From NCBI GenBank assembly GCA_944342125.1, contig CALVMF010000008.1:1-23624 (forward strand): a stretch of 23,624 nt of DNA, read 5' to 3'. Made by a program: the position numbers and the translations under genes. Origin of the DNA: an uncultured Bacilli bacterium. GTDB taxonomy: Bacteria; Bacillota_I; Bacilli_A; RFN20; CAG-826. Below are positions 1 to 6,175 of the stretch, piece after piece. How positions within the stretch are numbered: position 1 is the stretch's first letter; every line of letters starts with the position of its first letter. A model generated the notes under the pieces. The model was not told the DNA's origin. It did no database searches and saw only the letters and a list, made by a program, of their open reading frames with translations.

Positions 1-21
1 ACATTAAGATCTTGGAGAGAT

Positions 22-70
22 AAAAGAAAAAAGTCTGCACACCCTTAGAAGTTCTAAGTTTGTATCAGAC
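22..70 (-). terminator. Rho-independent terminator after tRNA-Glu
   Basis: Read on the minus strand, GTCTG pairs with CAGAC, ACA with TGT and CTTAGA with TCTAAG around a three-base loop, with two small internal loops between the helices. The stem is followed at once by TTTTTTCTTTT. It lies 15 bases beyond the CCA end of tRNA-Glu and would end the gltX/tRNA-Glu transcript. Bases 1-21 hold nothing I can name. Confidence 0.85.
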
Positions 71-85
71 ATGTCGTACAAATTG

Positions 86-162
86 TGGTACTCTGTATGG
101 GATTTGAACCCATGAATGTTGCCTTGAGAGGGCAATGAGTTAGACCGCTTCTCCAACAGAGC
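86..162 (-). tRNA. tRNA-Glu (anticodon CUC)
   Basis: A complete 77-nt cloverleaf with encoded CCA. The acceptor stem GCTCTGT pairs with ACAGAGT (the first pair is G-U), the discriminator base is A, and the D-arm stem is GAG/CTC. The anticodon stem TTGCC/GGCAA encloses the loop CTCTCAA, giving CUC, which reads GAG. The variable loop is 5 nt and the T stem ATGGG/CCCAT encloses TTCAAAT. The gene lies 37 bases downstream of gltX, the synthetase for this amino acid, on the same strand. The short variable loop rules out a serine or leucine tRNA. Confidence 0.93.
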
Positions 163-167
163 ATTGC

Positions 168-191
168 GTGTAATATTATACAATATTACAC
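168..191 (-). promoter_or_regulatory. Palindrome and -10 element between gltX and tRNA-Glu
   Basis: GTGTAATATT and AATATTACAC form a perfect 10-bp inverted repeat with a 4-base centre. On the minus strand it contains TATAAT (175-180) 12 bases before the tRNA 5' end, which is right for a tRNA promoter with a few bases of 5' leader. A -35 is poor (TTGTAG or TGTAGA at 18-19 bases spacing). There is no T-tract, so it is not an intrinsic terminator. It could be a promoter with an operator, or an RNA hairpin that is processed in a gltX-tRNA transcript. Confidence 0.5.
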
Positions 192-199
192 TTCAATTT

Positions 200-1867
200 C
201 TACAATAAGTTTAGGATTTTTTCAATGCGCGAAATCACTTCTTCTTTGCCTAAAATTTTCATTATTGCAAATAAATTAGGAGTAACTTTTCTTAAAGCCA
301 TTGCAACTCTAATTATTTCACAAGCATCATTCGTACATCCGCAATATGCATCAGGATTTGCTTTATATGCCTTATTATCAACACAAAATTCATTCTTTTG
401 AGCGATAGTTTTTACGTTTGTGAACCAATCATTTTCTTCTTTATCAAGACAAAGATTGCTATTTAAATAGTCGTTTAAAAAGTTTTTAATTTTTTCGTTT
501 GTTAATTTTGGAGAAAACTCAAGTTTTGTGTTTTGAAGCAACTCATCATAAACCTTAGAATCAAAGAACTTAATAATTGGATAAATATCAGAATATTTTG
601 CGTAGTCCTTACGTGGATTTTTCTTTTCACGCTCAATATTCATTATTTCCATAAAGCGGTTATAATCTTTTTCAATAAACTTTTTTAGTTCAGGTGAATA
701 GAGTTTCGCCCATTCATAAGCTTTTGCTGAAATTTCTTCTTTACTCATTTTTGCTAAAATTTCTTTTGAGTAAAACTCTAATTTATCGTTGTCAAATAAA
801 GCTCCATCTAAAGACATCTTTTTAAGCGAAATCTTAAAATGAGATAAATCATAGTCCTTACTAGTAACTAAGAAATCTTCATAATTTGAGTTAATAATGG
901 TCATTAAGTAAACTAGAAGAGCGTGTGGCTCATAGCCAGCCTTTAAAAAATAGTCAACGCTTGCTTCATTATCTTTTCTTTTTGATAATTTTCTTTTGTT
1001 TCCATTATCAAGTTTCATAATAACTGGCAAATGTGCATATTTTGGGGCTTTAAAGTTTAACGCTTTAAATAGTTGAATGTGAATTGGAAGAGAAGAAAGC
1101 CACTCTTCTCCACGAGTAACTAAATTTGTATGCATAAAATGATCATCGACAACGTGAGCAAAATGATAGGTAGGTAGTCCATCGCTTTTTGAAATAACGA
1201 TATCTTGGTCATTTTCAGTTAGTTCAAGCTCTCCCCTTACTTCATCGTGACATTTTATTTTATTAAGATGATTTCCCATCGATTTAAAGCGGATTACATA
1301 AGGTTTACCTTCTTTAATTAATTCAAGAGCTTTTAAAGGATCCAAATCACGATATTTAGCATATTTTCCATATACACCAGTAATCTCTTTATTTTTGGTT
1401 TGCTCTTCTCTTAATTCTTGTAGCTCTTCTTCGCTTAAAAAACAAGGGTAGGCTAAACCACTTTTAAGCATTTCTTTAATTACTACTTCATAAATCTTTT
1501 TTCTTTTTGATTGAACATAAGGTCCATAATTACCTATTTCTTTATCAGCTTGATAGCCTTCATCAGCTACAATATTAAATTCTTTAAGTTGTTTAATTAA
1601 AAGTTCAGCGCTTCCGCTAACTTCGCGCTTTGTATCGGTATCTTCAAGTCTTAAATAAAAGATGCCCTCACTATCTTTAGCCATTTTATAGGCAACTAAT
1701 GAAGTAAATAAGCTTCCAGTGTGTAAAAATCCAGTTGGAGATGGAGCAAATCTAGTTACTTTAGCTCCTTCTTTTAATTCTCTTTCAGGATATCTTTTTT
1801 CAAGATCCTCAATAGACTCATTTATATCAGGATATATATAATTTGCTAATTCTTCTCTTGCGTTCAT
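200..1867 (-). CDS. gltX: Glutamyl-tRNA synthetase
   Basis: Charges tRNA-Glu (possibly also tRNA-Gln, depending on discrimination) with glutamate using ATP, in the cytoplasm. The class I signature is visible: the HIGH-type motif FLHTG at residues 47-51, inside APSPTGFLHTGSL, and the KMSKS-type motif KLSKR at about 293-297. At 555 aa with an N-terminal extension before the Rossmann core, it belongs to the longer GluRS form seen in clostridia and related Bacillota rather than the 470-490 aa form. The C-terminal domain carries a Cys cluster (CGC, then C four residues later) near residue 513 that I do not recall as general for the family. The start is set by AAGGAGC seven bases upstream of ATG. 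Its promoter would overlap that of the divergent tRNA-Gly, and a co-oriented tRNA-Glu follows it. Confidence 0.96.
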   Translation of the reverse strand: MNAREELANYIYPDINESIEDLEKRYPERELKEGAKVTRFAPSPTGFLHTGSLFTSLVAYKMAKDSEGIFYLRLEDTDTKREVSGSAELLIKQLKEFNIVADEGYQADKEIGNYGPYVQSKRKKIYEVVIKEMLKSGLAYPCFLSEEELQELREEQTKNKEITGVYGKYAKYRDLDPLKALELIKEGKPYVIRFKSMGNHLNKIKCHDEVRGELELTENDQDIVISKSDGLPTYHFAHVVDDHFMHTNLVTRGEEWLSSLPIHIQLFKALNFKAPKYAHLPVIMKLDNGNKRKLSKRKDNEASVDYFLKAGYEPHALLVYLMTIINSNYEDFLVTSKDYDLSHFKISLKKMSLDGALFDNDKLEFYSKEILAKMSKEEISAKAYEWAKLYSPELKKFIEKDYNRFMEIMNIEREKKNPRKDYAKYSDIYPIIKFFDSKVYDELLQNTKLEFSPKLTNEKIKNFLNDYLNSNLCLDKEENDWFTNVKTIAQKNEFCVDNKAYKANPDAYCGCTNDACEIIRVAMALRKVTPNLFAIMKILGKEEVISRIEKILNLL

Positions 1868-1895
1868 AAATTGCTCCTTTTCATAAAAATTTTTA

Positions 1896-1925
1896 TTGAC
1901 TTAATAATCGAACCCAGCATATAAT
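1896..1925 (+). promoter_or_regulatory. Promoter of tRNA-Gly
   Basis: TTGACT (1896-1901) and TATAAT (1920-1925) are separated by 18 bases, a near-consensus sigma-70/SigA promoter. The -10 ends 11 bases before the mature tRNA 5' end. The spacer contains AATCGAACCC, the reverse complement of a T-arm stretch (GGGTTCGATT) of the tRNA it drives. The gltX promoter must lie in the same roughly 70-base region on the opposite strand. Confidence 0.8.
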
Positions 1926-1936
1926 AATCAAGCGAC

Positions 1937-2010
1937 GCAGGTGTAGTTCAGTGGTAGAACATCTCCTTGCCAAGGAGAATATGCGGGTTCGATTCCCGTC
2001 ACTTGCTCCA
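1937..2010 (+). tRNA. tRNA-Gly (anticodon GCC)
   Basis: A complete 74-nt tRNA with encoded CCA. The acceptor stem GCAGGTG/CACTTGC has one G-U pair and the discriminator is T. The anticodon stem TCTCC/GGAGA encloses TTGCCAA, giving GCC. The T arm is CGGG/CCCG around TTCGATT. It is the only plus-strand gene in the window and converges on the operon that ends at 2083. Seven T residues follow the CCA directly. Confidence 0.96.
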
Positions 2011-2046
2011 TTTTTTTAATAAAAAATGCAAGTGAAGGGAATCGAA
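1988..2046. repeat. Inverted copy of the tRNA-Gly 3' end
   Basis: Bases 1988-2006 are the tRNA T loop, T stem and acceptor 3' strand. Bases 2028-2046 are their reverse complement with one mismatch (18 of 19 matching). The 21 bases between them are nearly all A and T, and T7 can pair with A6. The arms could fold the tRNA 3' half into a long hairpin that competes with the cloverleaf. See the finding on this element. Confidence 0.85.
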
Positions 2047-2057
2047 AGTTTACTTGC
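2018..2057 (-). terminator. Likely terminator of the cdaA operon
   Basis: On the minus strand GCAAGT (2052-2057) pairs with ACTTGC (2028-2033), with two more A-T pairs possible after a mismatch, followed by ATTTTTTATT. It lies 25 bases beyond the stop codon at 2083. The loop is long (18 nt) and the GC content low, so it is weaker than the plus-strand terminator beside it. Its loop and 3' arm are the tRNA-Gly-derived copy. Confidence 0.5.
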
Positions 2058-2062
2058 TTCTT

Positions 2063-2089
2063 AGACCTAGTAATAGGTCTTTTTATTTT
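2063..2089 (+). terminator. Rho-independent terminator of tRNA-Gly
   Basis: AGACCTA and TAGGTCT form a perfect 7-bp stem around GTAA, followed by TTTTATTTT. It lies 52 bases beyond the tRNA CCA end, and its T-tract overlaps the stop codon of the convergent gene at 2083. Confidence 0.8.
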
Positions 2090-3384
2090 GTCTCTCCTTT
2101 GGTTTCATCATGCTTTTCTTCGTTGCTATTTTCATCATTAGAAGACTCTTTTTCTTTCATTTCTTGCATTCTTTTACATTTTCTTTGATAAGGAATATAA
2201 GAATCATCTTCAGCAATGTTTTGGAAAATATCTTCATCACTTAAGCCTTCAAAATCGCTATCTTGATAACCTTTATTTTTAAGCTCATCAATAACACTTT
2301 GCCTAATATTCTGGATTGAATTTTCAGCTTTTTTAAGATTTTCTTCGCCAATTCGACTAGTTAATGCAGCGTTTTCTTTATAAATTCTAAGTTCGTTTTG
2401 CGCACTTTTTAAGAAAGTTGTCATGAAATAAACTGAAAATCTACCCCAAAGCGCTTCATGAAAATTAAAGATAACTGGCAAGAATGGAAGACACAAAATT
2501 ACTGAAGCTACGATTGAAGTTAAACTCAATATCGATCCACTCATTTCTTTAGGGCCAAAAAATCCAAACAAGAAATAACTTAAAGTAAAGACTAAAACAT
2601 AAAGGATTGTTAAAGGAAAGCAAACATAATAATAATTCCCATAATATTGCTTTCTATTTTGTCTTAAAGTTTGAATAAAAATAAGTTCAGTAGCTTGTTG
2701 AGGAGCTTTAACTCCTAAAACAGTAGCTAAATAATATTTAAAAGTATTTCTAGAAATTGTGTGGAAGAAATAATAAGAAGCTAATAAAAGAGGGAAGAAT
2801 CCAGTTATCATAGCGTAACGATTTATAGCATCTTCATTTTGAAGAAGAAAGCTATTTAGCTCATTTAAAATTTCTTGAGTATTGGTCGTATTTTGACTAA
2901 GAATACTTTCTATTTCCATTACTAAAGCATTGAGTTCAGTATTAGGAACATTACTAATTCCAAATACGATAAGATAAACAATAAAGGATAATATAATCTC
3001 GATTGCTAAAGCCTTAATTAAAGTTGACCAAACTCTTAATTGACCACGAAATGGTGGTCTTGTTCCTATTAAATAGGTTTTTAAAAAACTTGTATATTTT
3101 ACCTTATCTCTAGCTGGAGAATGCAAAGCTCCATTAATTGCAAAGAAACTATAAATAAATGGTGAAAAGATACTTAATACAAGACATATTCCTAAAATCG
3201 CAATTAAATAATCAAACATTCCAAGCATCGATAAAGAGCCAATTTGATTTAAAATCAGCGCAAAAATAACATATATAATTAAAAGAGCAACTGTAATCGT
3301 GCTGCTCATCTTTATTGTAAAGCTTGATTCATCAAGCGCTTTTTTGTAAATGTTTTTAATATTAACAGTCGGCTTAAAATTCAT
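2083..3384 (-). CDS. Polytopic membrane protein of unknown function
   Basis: I do not recognise this 433-residue protein. About six membrane segments can be seen at roughly 28-47, 55-83, 121-145, 189-208, 251-275 and 284-306. A hydrophilic segment at about 147-188 is rich in Asn, Glu and Gln. The last 110 residues are cytoplasmic-looking and highly charged, ending in a Glu/Lys/Asp-rich low-complexity tail. The pattern of several helices plus a soluble tail could suit a DUF975- or YIP1-like scaffold, but no motif supports that. It begins two bases after the NERD-like gene stops. A GAGGA site lies inside the end of that gene, 12-13 bases upstream of ATG. It is the last gene of the cdaA operon, so it is probably co-expressed with its NERD-like neighbour. 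Confidence 0.85.
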   Translation of the reverse strand: MNFKPTVNIKNIYKKALDESSFTIKMSSTITVALLIIYVIFALILNQIGSLSMLGMFDYLIAILGICLVLSIFSPFIYSFFAINGALHSPARDKVKYTSFLKTYLIGTRPPFRGQLRVWSTLIKALAIEIILSFIVYLIVFGISNVPNTELNALVMEIESILSQNTTNTQEILNELNSFLLQNEDAINRYAMITGFFPLLLASYYFFHTISRNTFKYYLATVLGVKAPQQATELIFIQTLRQNRKQYYGNYYYVCFPLTILYVLVFTLSYFLFGFFGPKEMSGSILSLTSIVASVILCLPFLPVIFNFHEALWGRFSVYFMTTFLKSAQNELRIYKENAALTSRIGEENLKKAENSIQNIRQSVIDELKNKGYQDSDFEGLSDEDIFQNIAEDDSYIPYQRKCKRMQEMKEKESSNDENSNEEKHDETKGETK

Positions 3385-3386
3385 AA

Positions 3387-4079
3387 TTAATAAATATCCT
3401 CAGCAGTCGTATCATTATAAGAATGTTTACCATAAAGTCTTGATATATCTTGAACAGCATATTCAAGTTGTTTCTGATCCATTCTTTTAACGTCGCGCTT
3501 TTCTACCATTTTAATAATCTTTTTAAAATTCTTTTTTGAAACAATAAATGAATTATCTTTGTTTAATTCATTGGCATTTTTAATCACACAGTTATCGTTA
3601 ATAATAACGACACTTATAAAGAACGAGCGATCAATTTGCGTAACTAAAGAAAGTTTTTCAACTCGTTTTTCATTAACGTGCATTGGATTTTCCATTTCAT
3701 ATTTTTTACCATCATTAGAATAGAAAAACCAAGTTGAGTCATCTCTATTTCCACTTATTGCTCCTCGATAATAGCGATCTTTAATAACGTAAATATATTT
3801 ATCGCCAAATAAAACATGGTCAATTCGGCAAACAAGTTGATTATTATTTTTAATAACTAAGTTATTAATTAAATAATAATCACCAATATCGGCCACATTT
3901 CTAATCGCTTTATAATATATATTTTGAAAGTTCTTAAAAGAATAATGCCTTTTAGCAACTGGAAAAATAAGAAGAAAAAGCAAAATAAACGCAATTAAAC
4001 AAATCGCAATAATCGTTACAACAAAAGCGATTGGATTTTCTTCGTAATTAAATATGTCAAGCAAAGCTAAGTTAAACAA
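3387..4079 (-). CDS. Membrane-anchored NERD-like protein with altered active site
   Basis: One strong membrane helix at residues 16-43 is followed by a soluble domain. Residues 80-145 resemble the NERD (nuclease-related) domain: RIDHVLFG at 85-92, a YVI strand ending in YYRG at 97-106, a Trp near 117 and ENPMHVN at 130-136, matching the family's IDH, IExKNYxG, W and NPxxQN landmarks. In the family, Asp of IDH with Glu-x-Lys forms the PD-(D/E)xK-type centre. Here Asp87 stays but Glu-x-Lys reads Lys100-Asp101-Arg102, so nuclease activity is doubtful. The rest is basic and unassigned. It sits three bases after deoD and two before the polytopic membrane gene. Family assignment is by motif recall, moderately sure. 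Confidence 0.75.
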   Translation of the reverse strand: MFNLALLDIFNYEENPIAFVVTIIAICLIAFILLFLLIFPVAKRHYSFKNFQNIYYKAIRNVADIGDYYLINNLVIKNNNQLVCRIDHVLFGDKYIYVIKDRYYRGAISGNRDDSTWFFYSNDGKKYEMENPMHVNEKRVEKLSLVTQIDRSFFISVVIINDNCVIKNANELNKDNSFIVSKKNFKKIIKMVEKRDVKRMDQKQLEYAVQDISRLYGKHSYNDTTAEDIY

Positions 4080-4082
4080 AAA

Positions 4083-4793
4083 CTACTCCTTTGTTAAGGT
4101 TAAAGCAAGTTTAACCATTCTAGTTAAATTATGACTTCTTTCTTCTTGGGTCATATCTTTTTCATCGTTAACAAATGAATCGCTGATTGTTAATAAGCAA
4201 AGAGCTTTTTTATGAAGTCTCATAGCATTTAAAAATAAACCATAGCTTTCCATTTCAACAGCTAAAATGCCTAATTCTTGTGGAATCTTATAAAAATCCT
4301 TTTGTGGATCATAGAAAATATCGCTAGAAAAAACTGGACCAACATGAACTGGTATGCCAAGCTTTTTAGCATGGTTATAAGCTCTATTCATCAAAGTGAA
4401 ATCGCTACAAGGAGAAACATGTACTCCTTTATTTGTGTAATAATTTGCATAATTAGAGTTACTTGAAGCACTAGTTGCAATAATTACATCACCAATATGA
4501 CATTCTTTTTGATAACCTCCAGCGGTTCCAATTCTGATAATATTTTCTACTCCATAGAAAGTATAAAGTTCATAAGAATAAATCCCAATTGAAGGTACGC
4601 CCATTCCTGAAGCCATAACGCTGATTTCTTCGCCGTCTTCTGTGTGTCCTGTAAAAGCTAAAATGCCCCTTACATCACTAACTAATTCATAATCTTTTAA
4701 AAATGTTTCAGCAATCCACTTTGCTCTTAAAGGATCGCCTGGCATTAAAACTGTTTTTGCAAAATGTGCACTATCTTTGATATGGGTTGACAT
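4083..4793 (-). CDS. deoD: Purine nucleoside phosphorylase (DeoD type)
   Basis: Splits purine (deoxy)ribonucleosides with phosphate into the free base and (deoxy)ribose-1-phosphate in the cytoplasm; the family is hexameric. From this start it has 236 aa, the usual DeoD length, with His4 (supplied to a neighbouring subunit's active site), PGDPLR at 18-23, Arg87, the nucleoside-binding VEMES at about 179-183 and catalytic Asp205 in ISDS. An in-frame ATG lies six codons further upstream, but AAGGAGG sits inside that extension, seven bases before the chosen ATG, so 4793 is the start. The preceding gene runs 23 bases into it, implying translational coupling. It is the fourth gene of the cdaA operon. 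Confidence 0.95.
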   Translation of the reverse strand: MSTHIKDSAHFAKTVLMPGDPLRAKWIAETFLKDYELVSDVRGILAFTGHTEDGEEISVMASGMGVPSIGIYSYELYTFYGVENIIRIGTAGGYQKECHIGDVIIATSASSNSNYANYYTNKGVHVSPCSDFTLMNRAYNHAKKLGIPVHVGPVFSSDIFYDPQKDFYKIPQELGILAVEMESYGLFLNAMRLHKKALCLLTISDSFVNDEKDMTQEERSHNLTRMVKLALTLTKE

Positions 4794-5337
4794 ACTCTTC
4801 CTCCTTGACAATATATCTATCTATATCGTTTAAACACGAGTAATCGCTTATAAATTCAAATTTATCCTTAATTATTTTACTACTATCAAGATTAATTTTA
4901 ATAGTAAGTAGATAAATTGGCCAATCAATTTTCTCATTTATAAGCATATTTTCTTTAAGTTCGGCTGAATTTATTAACTTTTCAAGCGAGTATTGAAAAC
5001 TTTTAAATTCGAGCGCTTTCTTTAAATGCTCTTCAATATCATCTTTTAAAGACACAAAACTAGAAGGGGTAAAACTTATAAGTTCAAGACCTTTCTTATT
5101 TTTAAAGGCTAAGATTTCATTCTTTTCGTTTTTAATAATACATTTAACTTTTAAGGAAAGATTTTGATGTGGGTTAAGTAAATCTAATTCACTATATTCA
5201 TCAATTGCTTTTAAAATCAAATCGAGAATTTCATCTAAATTATCAACATCTTTTCCAAGAGCTCTTTTAACTTTATAAATTTTGGCTTTTGTAAAAATTT
5301 CTATAAGATATGAAAATAAAGTTTCTTTATCATTCAT
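4771..5337 (-). CDS. Degenerate Nudix-like protein, function unknown
   Basis: A 188-residue soluble protein. Residues 1-55 are helical and acidic, resembling the N-terminal domain found in some Nudix (ADP-ribose pyrophosphatase-like) proteins. Residues 59-90 (LSLKVKCIIKNEKNEILAF and onward) look like the first two strands of a Nudix fold, the 'V.a.v.n..gkiLL.r' pattern. Where the Nudix box (GX5EX7REUXEEXGU) should be, there is SFVSLKDDIEEHLKKALEF, which keeps helical Glu residues but not the GE/REXXEE pattern. If it is Nudix, catalysis is probably lost. The start was chosen at ATG 5337, overlapping the end of cdaA by 8 bases; an upstream in-frame ATG would overlap by almost 90. It overlaps deoD by 23 bases. 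The family call is tentative. Confidence 0.7.
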   Translation of the reverse strand: MNDKETLFSYLIEIFTKAKIYKVKRALGKDVDNLDEILDLILKAIDEYSELDLLNPHQNLSLKVKCIIKNEKNEILAFKNKKGLELISFTPSSFVSLKDDIEEHLKKALEFKSFQYSLEKLINSAELKENMLINEKIDWPIYLLTIKINLDSSKIIKDKFEFISDYSCLNDIDRYIVKEEEYVNPYQR

Positions 5338-6175
5338 GATTTTCACTTTCGTTAGTCTTGTTATTTTGAGCCATGCTTTGTTCCATGATGTTTGAGAAAG
5401 CATTTTTAAATGAATCACGACTATAATGCTCTAAAACACCTTTATAGGCGATAGAGATATTGCCAGTTTCTTCACTAACAACAACAGTTACAGCATCGTA
5501 TTGCGTAGAAATTGCTAAAGCTGCTCTATGGCGAGTACCATATTTTCCATCAAGAGATGCCGTTGAAACATCTTTATACATAACAGCCGCAGCATAGATT
5601 ATATTTCCTTTTATAATCACCGCTCCATCATGAAGTCTTGTTCCTTTATAAAAGATTGTTTCAATAAGCTCAGCATTAACAGGAGCTTTTAAAATCGTTC
5701 CATTATTTCCATCTTCACATACTTCGGTTAAATTATCGTTTCTAACAAAAGAAAGTAAGGCGCCGATTTTATATTGCGATAAATATAAAACGCTAGTATT
5801 GATAATGTCGTAAAGCTCACTTGTTGCATAAGGTTCATCAACTTCTAAAGTCGTTCTTTTTTTCTTGATTTTAATTCCTCTACTGAATTTGTTTGCAAGA
5901 ATTAATCTAAATTCGCTCATGTTAACAAACATTGCAACTATAGCAATGACTGTAATAATTGCTAAACAAATTTGAGCAAGATAATCGAGCATAAAAATAT
6001 GCGACATTAAGAAAATGAAACTAAAAATAGCAAGCGAATACCAAACAAATTTTCTTTTTACAAAGTAATCGATGAAAACGTTTAATACTGCTATTGCAAG
6101 AAGCGAAAAAACAAAATCGCAAATTGGACCAGCTTCACCTGAATCAAATACAGTCGCTAAAACATTAATTAGCAT
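5330..6175 (-). CDS. cdaA: Membrane diadenylate cyclase (c-di-AMP synthase)
   Basis: Condenses two ATP into cyclic di-AMP, the second messenger that controls potassium and osmolyte transport and cell-wall homeostasis in Bacillota. Three membrane segments (about 22-40, 43-60 and 64-84) and a short basic linker precede the DisA_N/DAC domain at about 100-250. The catalytic motifs are intact: LHDGAVII with DGA at 183-185, GTRHRAAL with RHR at 215-217, and VVVSEETG at 231-238. The 281-aa length fits CdaA rather than DisA. A Gln/Asn/Glu-rich C-terminal tail follows residue 265. It overlaps the FAD dehydrogenase gene by 11 bases (AAGAAGG upstream of ATG). The usual partners cdaR (YbbR domains) and glmM are not adjacent. 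Confidence 0.95.
   Translation of the reverse strand: MLINVLATVFDSGEAGPICDFVFSLLAIAVLNVFIDYFVKRKFVWYSLAIFSFIFLMSHIFMLDYLAQICLAIITVIAIVAMFVNMSEFRLILANKFSRGIKIKKKRTTLEVDEPYATSELYDIINTSVLYLSQYKIGALLSFVRNDNLTEVCEDGNNGTILKAPVNAELIETIFYKGTRLHDGAVIIKGNIIYAAAVMYKDVSTASLDGKYGTRHRAALAISTQYDAVTVVVSEETGNISIAYKGVLEHYSRDSFKNAFSNIMEQSMAQNNKTNESENHE

Noticed and set aside
1..1867. Mycoplasma-type genetic code (TGA as Trp)
   Set aside because: TGA terminates rhaD, cdaA and the ABC exporter at expected lengths, and Trp in conserved motifs is encoded by TGG.
1868..1936. T-box or other riboswitch upstream of gltX
   Set aside because: Only about 70 bases separate gltX from the divergent tRNA, with no T-box sequence and no stem-loop ladder.
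2028..2046. An attL/attR pair of a present integrated island at tRNA-Gly
   Set aside because: The copy is inverted, only 22 bases away, and no integrase or phage gene is in the window. At most it could be a relic.
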